Shown in pieces: positions 62,701 through 64,000 of a DNA stretch of 64,000 bases. The notes under the pieces were generated by a model, which searched no databases, was not told the origin of the DNA, and saw only the letters and a program-made list of their open reading frames with translations. Source of the stretch: Thamnaconus septentrionalis (lineage: Eukaryota; Chordata; Actinopteri; Tetraodontiformes; Monacanthidae); assembly GCA_009823395.1 (NCBI GenBank), contig CM020517.1, forward strand, positions 15,102,001 to 15,166,000, read 5' to 3'. The position numbers were made by a program, and so were the translations under genes. Every line of letters starts with the position of its first letter. Position 1 is the stretch's first letter.

Positions 62701-63315
62701 GCTCCTCGAGCACCACTGTGTTATCATAAGGGCCGACAGTGAGTTCGCCCAGGTTGATCTCGTCATCGACAGGGTGGAAAGTGACTTTGTAGCCCCTCAC
62801 GTCACCAGGAGCGGCGTCCCAGGTGACGCGGAAGCTGGTCCTGGAAGGCTCTGAGGTCTTGAGGTTTCTCGGACTCTTGTAGGGCGTCACTACGAAAGAA
62901 AAGAAAGCGACCAGAAATGAAAGGTTGGAAATCTTTCGAGGTCAGACAGGTACTTTGGCGAGAGACATTAAGTGGGAGGTCATTCAGAGAGGGGGGGGGC
63001 AGGAATTTGGGAGAAGGAACGTTTGAGCTGAGTGGGAGACCAACGTACGTGTTGTTCCTTCTCCTTCCCTGGCTTTGCCCTCTCCAGAGCGGTAGATTGG
63101 CAGCACTGTGATCTCGTAGGTGGTGAGGGAGGTCAGGTTTCTCAGCATGGTGGTGGTCTTGCCAGCTGCCACCTTGGTAGCCAACTGCCGTCCTCCGGCC
63201 TTGGGTCTGTAAGTGACGCGGTAGTTGACCACGCTGCCAGGCGCCCGTTGCCACGTCACCCTCATGGAGTCGGCCTTCTCATCGGAGACGACGATGGCTC
63301 TGGCAGCAGCCGAGA
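29556..63315 (-). CDS. col12a1: Collagen alpha-1(XII) chain, C-terminal part (spliced, 5' part outside window)
   Basis: Secreted fibril-associated (FACIT) collagen that trimerises through its COL/NC regions and bridges collagen I fibrils to other matrix proteins. In transcription order the exons encode FN3, FN3, VWA, nine FN3, a Pro/Thr-rich linker, VWA, TSPN, COL2, NC2, COL1 and NC1. Collagen XIV was considered, but two FN3 domains before this VWA, nine FN3 after it, and signature strings such as [23 protein letters not shown] and [16 protein letters not shown] match remembered collagen XII. Fifty exons are proposed; all have GT-AG boundaries and compatible phases. The exceptions are two exons that are one base short (49,871-50,012 and 31,011-31,180), so the sequence as given does not translate through. 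The gene runs off the right edge. The family match is strong; exact ends of the terminal exon and the microexon are less certain. Confidence 0.95.
30235..30805. mobile_element. Probable degenerate DNA transposon made of inverted TTATTAC/GCCAATAA motifs
   Basis: Two clusters share the motif GTAATAA/TTATTAC next to GCCAA/TTGGC in both orientations. Examples are 30,298-30,330 (itself an imperfect palindrome from GCCAATAATG to GTTTTTGGC), GCCAATAACC near 30,667, TTATTACGTTGTTGGC near 30,717 and GGCCATTATTACGTTA near 30,788. The outer ends (TAACATAATCATTTTGGCC on the left; TAACGTAATAATGGCC on the right, read inverted) resemble each other. It lies in the proposed last intron of col12a1. The family was not identified. 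Confidence 0.45.
31011..31180 (-). pseudogene. col12a1: col12a1 exon: COL1 end and NC1 start, with a 1-bp frameshift
   Basis: The exon starts after TCCACAG with [10 protein letters not shown], the conserved COL1 imperfection. The frame is then lost, and one base over it continues [27 protein letters not shown] and [17 protein letters not shown]. The junction is GGACCCCTGG on the coding strand; a fifth C would restore the Gly-X-Y register. The exon is 170 bp where 171 bp fits the phases of both neighbours. Both NC1 cysteines (CDSSQC) are present. The donor is GTACGT. This is the second one-base loss at a C run in this gene, again more like an assembly indel than decay. Confidence 0.85.
31181..32155 (-). 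other. col12a1: col12a1 intron, 1 kb, within COL1
   Basis: No collagenous exon is seen. It has a C-rich plus-strand stretch at 31,545-31,575. The frame on both sides agrees with a direct join. Confidence 0.6.
32156..32233 (-). CDS. col12a1: col12a1 COL1 exon, 78 bp
   Basis: Encodes [20 protein letters not shown] and GLSGPP. GNSVRG is a Gly-X-Y interruption, in line with the known imperfections of FACIT COL1. The acceptor is CTCTCAG and the donor GTATGA. Confidence 0.93.
32447..32629 (-). CDS. col12a1: col12a1 exon: NC2 end and COL1 start
   Basis: Encodes [20 protein letters not shown], then [20 protein letters not shown] and [18 protein letters not shown]. At 183 bp it is the largest collagenous exon in the window. 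The acceptor is CTTGCAG and the donor GTGAAT. Confidence 0.95.
32719..32785 (-). CDS. col12a1: col12a1 exon: COL2 end and NC2
   Basis: Encodes [20 protein letters not shown] and VN. [17 protein letters not shown] is the conserved NC2 start with its single cysteine. The acceptor is CCTCAG and the donor GTAAGT. Confidence 0.96.
32900..32935 (-). CDS. col12a1: col12a1 COL2 exon, 36 bp
   Basis: Encodes [12 protein letters not shown], four triplets, matching human GPSGLKGEKGDR in length and position. The acceptor is GTGAATAG and the donor GTGTGT. Confidence 0.92.
33028..33099 (-). CDS. col12a1: col12a1 COL2 exon, 72 bp
   Basis: Encodes [19 protein letters not shown] and DLGSP, eight triplets. 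The acceptor is TTTCCAG and the donor GTGCGT. Confidence 0.94.
33575..33628 (-). CDS. col12a1: col12a1 COL2 exon, 54 bp
   Basis: Encodes [18 protein letters not shown], six uninterrupted triplets. The acceptor is CTACACAG and the donor GTAAGT. Confidence 0.95.
33937..33990 (-). CDS. col12a1: col12a1 COL2 exon, 54 bp
   Basis: Encodes [18 protein letters not shown], six uninterrupted triplets. The acceptor is CCCCCAG and the donor GTAAGA. Confidence 0.95.
34655..34708 (-). CDS. col12a1: col12a1 COL2 exon, 54 bp
   Basis: Encodes [18 protein letters not shown], six uninterrupted triplets. The acceptor is TTTCAG and the donor GTGAGT. Confidence 0.95.
34973..35068 (-). CDS. col12a1: col12a1 COL2 exon, 96 bp
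   Basis: Encodes [19 protein letters not shown], then [19 protein letters not shown](L/I)PGE carries the conserved two-residue interruption of the Gly-X-Y repeat. The acceptor is CTACAG and the donor GTAAGT. Confidence 0.95.
35754..35807 (-). CDS. col12a1: col12a1 COL2 exon, 54 bp
   Basis: Encodes [18 protein letters not shown], six Gly-X-Y triplets in a classical 54-bp collagen exon, phase 0 at both ends. The acceptor is ATGCAG and the donor GTGAGT. Confidence 0.95.
36264..36350 (-). CDS. col12a1: col12a1 exon: NC3-COL2 junction
   Basis: Encodes [20 protein letters not shown], then GPQGPPGPP, where the first Gly-X-Y triplets of COL2 begin. CxCTQDSxGPxGPPGPP matches the remembered human junction. 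The acceptor is CTTGCAG and the donor GTAAAG. Confidence 0.95.
36773..36859. repeat. Near-perfect palindrome (42-bp arms, 3-bp loop) in intron
   Basis: Arms 36,773-36,814 and 36,818-36,859 are reverse complements with 38 of 42 positions paired and only TTG between them. The inner part pairs without a break from 36,795 to 36,814. It lies in the 735-bp intron between the last TSPN exon and the NC3-COL2 junction exon. No target-site duplication or transposon ends are obvious. In either transcript orientation it would form a long hairpin. Confidence 0.85.
37086..37157 (-). CDS. col12a1: col12a1 exon: end of TSPN/NC3
   Basis: Seventy-two bases encode [20 protein letters not shown] and LPST, matching the remembered human [20 protein letters not shown]. 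The three cysteines fit the conserved disulphide pattern of the domain end. The donor is GTAAGA. Confidence 0.93.
37408..37563 (-). CDS. col12a1: col12a1 exon: TSPN domain, fourth segment
   Basis: Encodes [20 protein letters not shown], then [18 protein letters not shown] and GGRRQSAS. It is 156 bp and in phase 0 at both ends, with acceptor TCCTGCAG and donor GTAAGT. A 4.4-kb intron, the largest in the window, precedes it. Confidence 0.95.
37564..41994 (-). other. col12a1: Largest col12a1 intron in the window (4.4 kb)
   Basis: Separates the third and fourth TSPN exons. I see no further exon of the gene, no opposite-strand gene and no clear transposon. The 39,830-40,110 stretch is richer in GC and CpG than its surroundings. 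Confidence 0.7.
41995..42104 (-). CDS. col12a1: col12a1 exon: TSPN domain, third segment
   Basis: Encodes [17 protein letters not shown], then [15 protein letters not shown] chose the acceptor after TGTCATTTCAG because it gives the conserved junction VGVTLNPSSKTL in phase. Two AG sites further upstream (after ACGCTCTCAG and after CCGCAG) would insert residues absent from the family. The donor is GTAGAC. Confidence 0.92.
42105..42917 (-). other. col12a1: col12a1 intron, 0.8 kb, between TSPN exons
   Basis: AT-rich, with a G-rich run near 42,860-42,895 just downstream of the upstream exon's donor. In-frame AG sites near 42,117 and 42,145 could extend the next exon but would break family alignment. 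Confidence 0.55.
42918..43060 (-). CDS. col12a1: col12a1 exon: TSPN domain, second segment
   Basis: Encodes [20 protein letters not shown], then [18 protein letters not shown] and PEVGVTLN. LPPSYTIxLLFRLLP is a strong family motif. The acceptor is TTGCCAG and the donor GTAAGC. Confidence 0.96.
43061..44107 (-). other. col12a1: col12a1 intron, 1.05 kb, between TSPN exons
   Basis: No exon seen. A TTCAG triplication near 43,710 and the small palindrome ACACAATTGTGTGT near 43,745 sit beside a CCAATAAA word and may be repeat debris. Confidence 0.5.
44108..44246 (-). CDS. col12a1: col12a1 exon: TSPN domain, first segment
   Basis: Encodes [20 protein letters not shown], then [18 protein letters not shown] and INQPT. 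It corresponds to the thrombospondin-N-like (laminin-G-like) domain of FACIT collagens. The donor is GTAAGC. Confidence 0.95.
44672..44710 (-). CDS. col12a1: col12a1 39-nt exon: VWA4-TSPN junction
   Basis: Thirty-nine bases encode [14 protein letters not shown] across the junctions, the strand leading into the TSPN domain. The acceptor is GTTGCAG and the donor GTGAGT. Phase fits on both sides. Confidence 0.92.
44903..45067 (-). CDS. col12a1: col12a1 exon: VWA4, last segment
   Basis: Encodes [20 protein letters not shown], then [20 protein letters not shown] and [12 protein letters not shown]. It matches the remembered human ...[13 protein letters not shown]...LITFVCETATSS. The donor is GTAAGT. 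Confidence 0.96.
45330..45473 (-). CDS. col12a1: col12a1 exon: VWA4, third segment
   Basis: Encodes [20 protein letters not shown], then [24 protein letters not shown] carries the MIDAS aspartate. The donor is GTACTC. Confidence 0.95.
45582..45705 (-). CDS. col12a1: col12a1 exon: VWA4, second segment
   Basis: Encodes [20 protein letters not shown], then [16 protein letters not shown], containing the MIDAS threonine. The acceptor is AAACAG and the donor GTGAGG. Confidence 0.95.
46288..46427 (-). CDS. col12a1: col12a1 exon: VWA4, MIDAS DxSxS segment
   Basis: Encodes [20 protein letters not shown], then [11 protein letters not shown] and [13 protein letters not shown]. The MIDAS DGSWS motif is intact. 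The exon ends in phase 0 at GTCAGC. Confidence 0.95.
46517..46591 (-). CDS. col12a1: col12a1 exon: Pro/Thr/Glu-rich linker before VWA4
   Basis: This 75-bp exon encodes [20 protein letters not shown], an unstructured linker closely matching the remembered human VKPTEAPTEPPTPPP linker between the last FN3 and VWA4. The acceptor is CTCACAG and the donor GTAAAG. Confidence 0.95.
46698..46850 (-). CDS. col12a1: col12a1 exon: ninth FN3 after VWA3, part 2
   Basis: Encodes [17 protein letters not shown], then [20 protein letters not shown] and [10 protein letters not shown]. It is 153 bp with acceptor CCCTCAG and donor GTAAGC. Confidence 0.95.
46936..47052 (-). CDS. col12a1: col12a1 exon: ninth FN3 after VWA3, part 1
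   Basis: Encodes [20 protein letters not shown], then [26 protein letters not shown] and [11 protein letters not shown] are nearly identical to remembered human COL12A1. The NVT sequon is conserved. The donor is GTGAGT. Confidence 0.95.
47129..47275 (-). CDS. col12a1: col12a1 exon: eighth FN3 after VWA3, part 2
   Basis: Encodes [20 protein letters not shown], then [20 protein letters not shown] and GEGTT. It is 147 bp with acceptor TTCTTAG and donor GTAAGA. Confidence 0.95.
47559..47678 (-). CDS. col12a1: col12a1 exon: eighth FN3 after VWA3, part 1
   Basis: Encodes [20 protein letters not shown], then [11 protein letters not shown]. The DEWYTRFxVSWDP string is a collagen XII landmark. The acceptor is CCCACAG and the donor GTACGG. 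Confidence 0.95.
47715..47750. repeat. CAT trinucleotide microsatellite
   Basis: Ten perfect CAT units at 47,721-47,750 extend an imperfect CAT/CGT run that starts at about 47,702. It occupies about a third of the 101-bp intron 47,679-47,779 of col12a1, close to the donor site at 47,779. Confidence 0.95.
47780..47909 (-). CDS. col12a1: col12a1 exon: seventh FN3 after VWA3, part 2
   Basis: Encodes [20 protein letters not shown], then [17 protein letters not shown] and GNGRT. It is 130 bp with donor GTATGG. A CAT-repeat microsatellite starts about 30 bp inside the following 101-bp intron. Confidence 0.94.
48021..48163 (-). CDS. col12a1: col12a1 exon: seventh FN3 after VWA3, part 1
   Basis: Encodes [20 protein letters not shown], then [20 protein letters not shown] and DPIEEY. 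It is very close to remembered human [10 protein letters not shown]...[13 protein letters not shown]. It is 143 bp, in phase, with donor GTAAGC. Confidence 0.95.
48278..48407 (-). CDS. col12a1: col12a1 exon: sixth FN3 after VWA3, part 2
   Basis: Encodes [20 protein letters not shown], then [17 protein letters not shown] and [13 protein letters not shown] matches remembered COL12A1. It is 130 bp; acceptor TGCGCAG, donor GTAAGA. Confidence 0.94.
48408..49870 (-). other. col12a1: col12a1 intron, 1.5 kb
   Basis: Splits the sixth post-VWA3 FN3. The 48,880-49,700 part is GC-richer, with several TGACAG, TAATGA and CAATCAAT words, and could be an intronic regulatory element. No exon is seen. Confidence 0.55.
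49871..50012 (-). pseudogene. col12a1: col12a1 exon: sixth FN3 after VWA3, part 1, with a 1-bp frameshift
   Basis: Encodes [20 protein letters not shown], then [17 protein letters not shown], after which a TGA stop appears in frame at 49,894-49,896. One base over, the frame continues with the expected TGARPSES and ends at a strong GTGAGT donor. The exon is 142 bp where 143 bp is needed to join its neighbours in phase (the next FN3 part-1 exon is 143 bp). The loss is most simply one C from the CC at 49,898-49,899. The exon is otherwise normal, so an assembly indel is more likely than decay. I label the exon broken, not the gene. Confidence 0.85.
50013..52467 (-). other. col12a1: col12a1 intron, 2.5 kb
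   Basis: Lies between the fifth and sixth post-VWA3 FN3 modules. There is a poly-T run near 52,301 and a GC-richer stretch at 51,330-51,500. No exon-like FN3 sequence is seen, so it does not hide an extra module. Confidence 0.65.
52468..52597 (-). CDS. col12a1: col12a1 exon: fifth FN3 after VWA3, part 2
   Basis: Encodes [20 protein letters not shown], then [17 protein letters not shown] and NGKT. It is 130 bp with acceptor CATGCAG and donor GTAAGT. Confidence 0.93.
52705..52844 (-). CDS. col12a1: col12a1 exon: fifth FN3 after VWA3, part 1
   Basis: Encodes [20 protein letters not shown] and [17 protein letters not shown]. The QYKxFYxPAAGG string matches remembered human COL12A1. It is 140 bp with donor GTAATT. 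Confidence 0.93.
52969..53098 (-). CDS. col12a1: col12a1 exon: fourth FN3 after VWA3, part 2
   Basis: Encodes [20 protein letters not shown], then [17 protein letters not shown] and GLGKT. It is 130 bp; the donor is GTAAGT. A 1.8-kb intron separates it from part 1. Confidence 0.92.
53099..54896 (-). other. col12a1: col12a1 intron, 1.8 kb
   Basis: Splits the fourth post-VWA3 FN3. It contains the GATGA microsatellite and an AT-rich remainder; no exon-like sequence is seen. Confidence 0.65.
53793..53846. repeat. GATGA pentanucleotide microsatellite
   Basis: About eleven perfect copies of GATGA (54 bp) lie in the 1.8-kb intron between the two halves of the fourth post-VWA3 FN3. Confidence 0.95.
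54897..55036 (-). CDS. col12a1: col12a1 exon: fourth FN3 after VWA3, part 1
   Basis: Encodes [20 protein letters not shown], then [19 protein letters not shown]. It is 140 bp with acceptor TTCACAG and donor GTGAGT. Confidence 0.92.
55533..55596. repeat. GGAT tetranucleotide repeat, first tract
   Basis: Imperfect then perfect GATG/GGAT units in the intron between the 24-nt microexon and the next FN3 exon. A G-run interrupts it at about 55,561-55,566. Confidence 0.92.
55701..55748. repeat. GGAT tetranucleotide repeat, second tract
   Basis: A second GATG/GGAT tract in the same intron, about 100 bp from the first and in the same orientation. Both begin with the related sequence TTGATGGA. Confidence 0.92.
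55963..55986 (-). CDS. col12a1: col12a1 24-nt microexon between FN3 modules (candidate)
   Basis: A 24-base in-frame segment between a CTCTTTAG acceptor and a strong GTAAGT donor would add LPRNGGTV between two FN3 modules. Its phase (two bases, seven codons, one base) fits both neighbours, and skipping it also keeps the frame. Human COL12A1 has a short extra linker at the same place as I recall it, which supports a real and possibly alternatively spliced microexon. Confidence 0.6.
56201..56333 (-). CDS. col12a1: col12a1 exon: third FN3 after VWA3, part 2
   Basis: Encodes [20 protein letters not shown] and [20 protein letters not shown]. The IYPDESES and G(S/T)ERT strings match remembered COL12A1. 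The donor is GTAAGA. Confidence 0.94.
56578..56717 (-). CDS. col12a1: col12a1 exon: third FN3 after VWA3, part 1
   Basis: Encodes [18 protein letters not shown], then [16 protein letters not shown]. The HGAxDVxLYRI string is a recognisable collagen XII landmark. It is 140 bp with a GTAAGC donor. Confidence 0.93.
56795..56924 (-). CDS. col12a1: col12a1 exon: second FN3 after VWA3, part 2
   Basis: Encodes [20 protein letters not shown], then [18 protein letters not shown]. It is 130 bp, with acceptor CCTCAG and donor GTAAGA. Confidence 0.92.
56925..58009 (-). other. col12a1: col12a1 intron, 1.1 kb
   Basis: Splits the second post-VWA3 FN3. Nothing further is recognised apart from short A/T runs. 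Confidence 0.6.
58010..58146 (-). CDS. col12a1: col12a1 exon: second FN3 after VWA3, part 1
   Basis: Encodes [20 protein letters not shown] and [15 protein letters not shown]. This aligns best with the third, not the second, post-VWA3 FN3 of human COL12A1 (remembered [14 protein letters not shown]), so one FN3 module appears to be absent here. The acceptor is CTTCAG and the donor GTGAGC. Confidence 0.92.
58147..58711 (-). other. col12a1: col12a1 intron where human has one more FN3
   Basis: This 565-bp phase-1 intron lies where the second post-VWA3 FN3 of human COL12A1 would be encoded. It is AT-rich and carries no FN3-like exon in any frame that I can see, which supports absence of that module and not a missed exon. 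Confidence 0.6.
58712..58841 (-). CDS. col12a1: col12a1 exon: first FN3 after VWA3, part 2
   Basis: Encodes [20 protein letters not shown], then [17 protein letters not shown] and GIETT. It is 130 bp, the standard second-half FN3 exon length in this gene, with a GTACGT donor. Confidence 0.92.
59649..59788 (-). CDS. col12a1: col12a1 exon: first FN3 after VWA3, part 1
   Basis: Encodes [24 protein letters not shown] and [16 protein letters not shown], the A-C strands of an FN3 fold. It is 140 bp, the length shared by most first-half FN3 exons of this gene, and ends in phase 0 at a GTGCCG donor. Confidence 0.92.
60280..60426 (-). CDS. col12a1: col12a1 exon: VWA3, last segment
   Basis: Encodes [19 protein letters not shown], then [18 protein letters not shown] and LCNSVKGPG. 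The last string is nearly identical to the end of remembered human VWA3 and helps separate collagen XII from XIV. The donor is GTATGT. Confidence 0.94.
60503..60667 (-). CDS. col12a1: col12a1 exon: VWA3, third segment
   Basis: Encodes [11 protein letters not shown] and [14 protein letters not shown], with the MIDAS aspartate in ITDG, then GIELYAIG. The acceptor is TTACAG and the donor GTGAGC. Confidence 0.94.
60743..60862 (-). CDS. col12a1: col12a1 exon: VWA3, second segment
   Basis: Encodes [17 protein letters not shown] and [11 protein letters not shown], which carries the MIDAS threonine. The acceptor TTTTCAG is strong and the donor is GTAATT. Flanking introns are 85 and 75 bp. Confidence 0.94.
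60948..61097 (-). CDS. col12a1: col12a1 exon: VWA3, MIDAS DxSxS segment
   Basis: Opens with [20 protein letters not shown], containing the DGSWS metal-ion-dependent adhesion (MIDAS) motif, followed by [20 protein letters not shown]. The acceptor is CTCTCAG and the donor GTAGGT. The cysteine before the domain is a FACIT VWA feature. The MIDAS residues are intact, so divalent cation binding is plausible by family knowledge. Confidence 0.94.
61098..62479 (-). other. col12a1: col12a1 intron, 1.4 kb
   Basis: Lies between the linker after the FN3 and the VWA3 domain. No exon, RNA gene or repeat is recognised. Confidence 0.65.
62480..62601 (-). CDS. col12a1: col12a1 exon: FN3 before VWA3, second part, and linker
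   Basis: Completes the FN3 module with [18 protein letters not shown] and [15 protein letters not shown], then a short linker DDPLYYP that leads to the VWA domain. The donor is GTACGG. The preceding intron is only 95 bp; the next is about 1.4 kb. Confidence 0.92.
62697..62889 (-). CDS. col12a1: col12a1 exon: FN3 before VWA3, first part
   Basis: Encodes [19 protein letters not shown], then the [12 protein letters not shown] strand and NTVVLEEL. These are close to the remembered human segment [10 protein letters not shown]...RVTW and [14 protein letters not shown]. The acceptor ends CGTAG and the donor is GTGCGT. The exon ends two bases into an Arg codon that is completed by the next exon. Confidence 0.93.
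63049..63315 (-). CDS. col12a1: col12a1 exon: complete FN3 domain (two before the VWA)
   Basis: This 267-bp exon encodes a whole FN3 module, unlike the later FN3 modules which are split over two exons. It starts after a TGCAG acceptor and ends before a GTACGT donor. The translation shows [18 protein letters not shown], the NYRVTYRP strand, [15 protein letters not shown] and a terminal GEGTT. It is the most 5' exon in the window; it begins in phase with two bases of a split codon, so at least one further exon lies to the right of position 64,000. Confidence 0.9.
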
Positions 63316-64000
63316 CTGCAAAGGAAAAGAAAAAAGGTCGAAAAGATGAATGTACGGTTTGAGGGGGAAAATGTAGACGTTGGGATTAACCGCTAAGATT
63401 CCTATATGGTACCGTTGGAAATATAAGCGCCAAGGCTTTCCTGCCGCTAGGTTAACCAAACAGTAACACGCTCGCAACCTCAAAATCATTCACACAGACA
63501 TCTTTCCATACCATGTGGCTCCACAGTGCACCTAATTAGAAACAACTCAGATTTTCAGGAGGTCCCAGACTTGTATCACTGATCACAGCTGTGTTCGTGA
63601 ATTTGACAAAAGATAATCGTCTTTTTTTTTTTTCCTTTCCATTAGTGATCTATAAAGTGTTTCTTATTTTCAGAGCAGGAGGGGCATGTGAAGTGTGAAT
63701 TGTCCGTCAAACGAGCTGAGGAAAATATTCTCAACGCCCTACTTCAGTGAGAGGAGTTTTTATTAACGGAAAGAGAAGCGGCGTATCCAAGATTTGGGCT
63801 TGAAGCCTTGGCCAGGGCGGCCCTGTGATTTGTGGGGCCCGCAAGCGAAGGGAGCAGCAGATAGTGGGAGCAAAGTGAACATCCAAGCCCCCCAGATTAA
63901 AGCTTCACGGCTGTGTTCGGAGCGTGTGCGCATGCCCCCTTTTTATTCGCGCCAGAATCAATAAACATTAATGATGGCTGGGAATACTTTTCCTAGAGCA
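63316..64000 (-). other. col12a1: Upstream intron of col12a1 up to the window edge
   Basis: No further coding exon is seen to the right edge. The first exon in the window begins two bases into a codon, so the preceding exon must lie outside. Confidence 0.65.

Noticed and set aside
1..64000. CRISPR arrays, prophage, operons, ribosome binding sites
   Set aside because: The window is clearly a spliced vertebrate genome segment; no such prokaryotic structure is present.

Overview
The window is eukaryotic. It holds one recognisable protein-coding gene, on the minus strand: the 3' portion of a collagen type XII alpha-1 gene (col12a1, a FACIT collagen). Many 75-265 bp introns, the long C and A/T homopolymers and the simple-repeat content suggest a compact ray-finned (teleost) fish genome. 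That placement is inference, and I cannot say whether this is a col12a1a or col12a1b type copy. No bacterial or viral gene features are visible.

Layout. Positions 27,650-64,000 (minus strand, transcribed right to left) hold the gene; its 5' part lies off the right edge. I could place 50 exons using acceptor/donor signals, reading phase and remembered vertebrate collagen XII sequence. In transcription order they encode: one FN3 in a single exon (63.3 kb); a second FN3 in two exons (62.9-62.5 kb); a VWA domain equivalent to human VWA3 (61.1-60.3 kb); nine FN3 repeats, each in two exons (59.8-46.7 kb), with a 24-nt microexon; a Pro/Thr-rich linker; the last VWA domain, VWA4 (46.4-44.9 kb); a thrombospondin-N-like (TSPN/laminin-G-like) domain (44.7-37.1 kb); and then COL2, NC2, COL1 and a short NC1 (36.35-31.0 kb). 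The COL2 exons have the 54/96/54/54/54/72/36 bp lengths expected for collagens. A terminal exon with the stop codon and 3'UTR is proposed at about 29,566-27,650, ending near an AATAAA signal.

Two exons each lack one base relative to the family, and both losses fall in C runs: at about 49,898 (FN3 exon) and at 31,151-31,154 (COL1 exon). Every other exon is intact and in phase. Assembly or sequencing indels are the simplest reading; recent pseudogenisation of one paralogue is the alternative. The gene also has one FN3 fewer between the last two VWA domains than human COL12A1.

Positions 1-27,650 lie downstream of the gene and I recognise no protein-coding gene there. They contain a non-autonomous hAT-like element with an 8-bp target-site duplication (123-411), simple repeats, a splice-flanked candidate exon (about 2,610-2,689) and blocks that look like non-coding regulatory DNA. 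Other non-coding structure inside the gene includes a 42-bp-arm near-perfect palindrome in an intron (36,773-36,859) and a cluster of inverted TTATTAC/GCCAATAA motifs in the last intron (about 30,235-30,805), probably a degenerate DNA transposon.

The product would be a secreted homotrimeric fibril-associated collagen. The triple-helical COL2/COL1 part packs on collagen I fibrils and the VWA/FN3 arms project to bind matrix partners.
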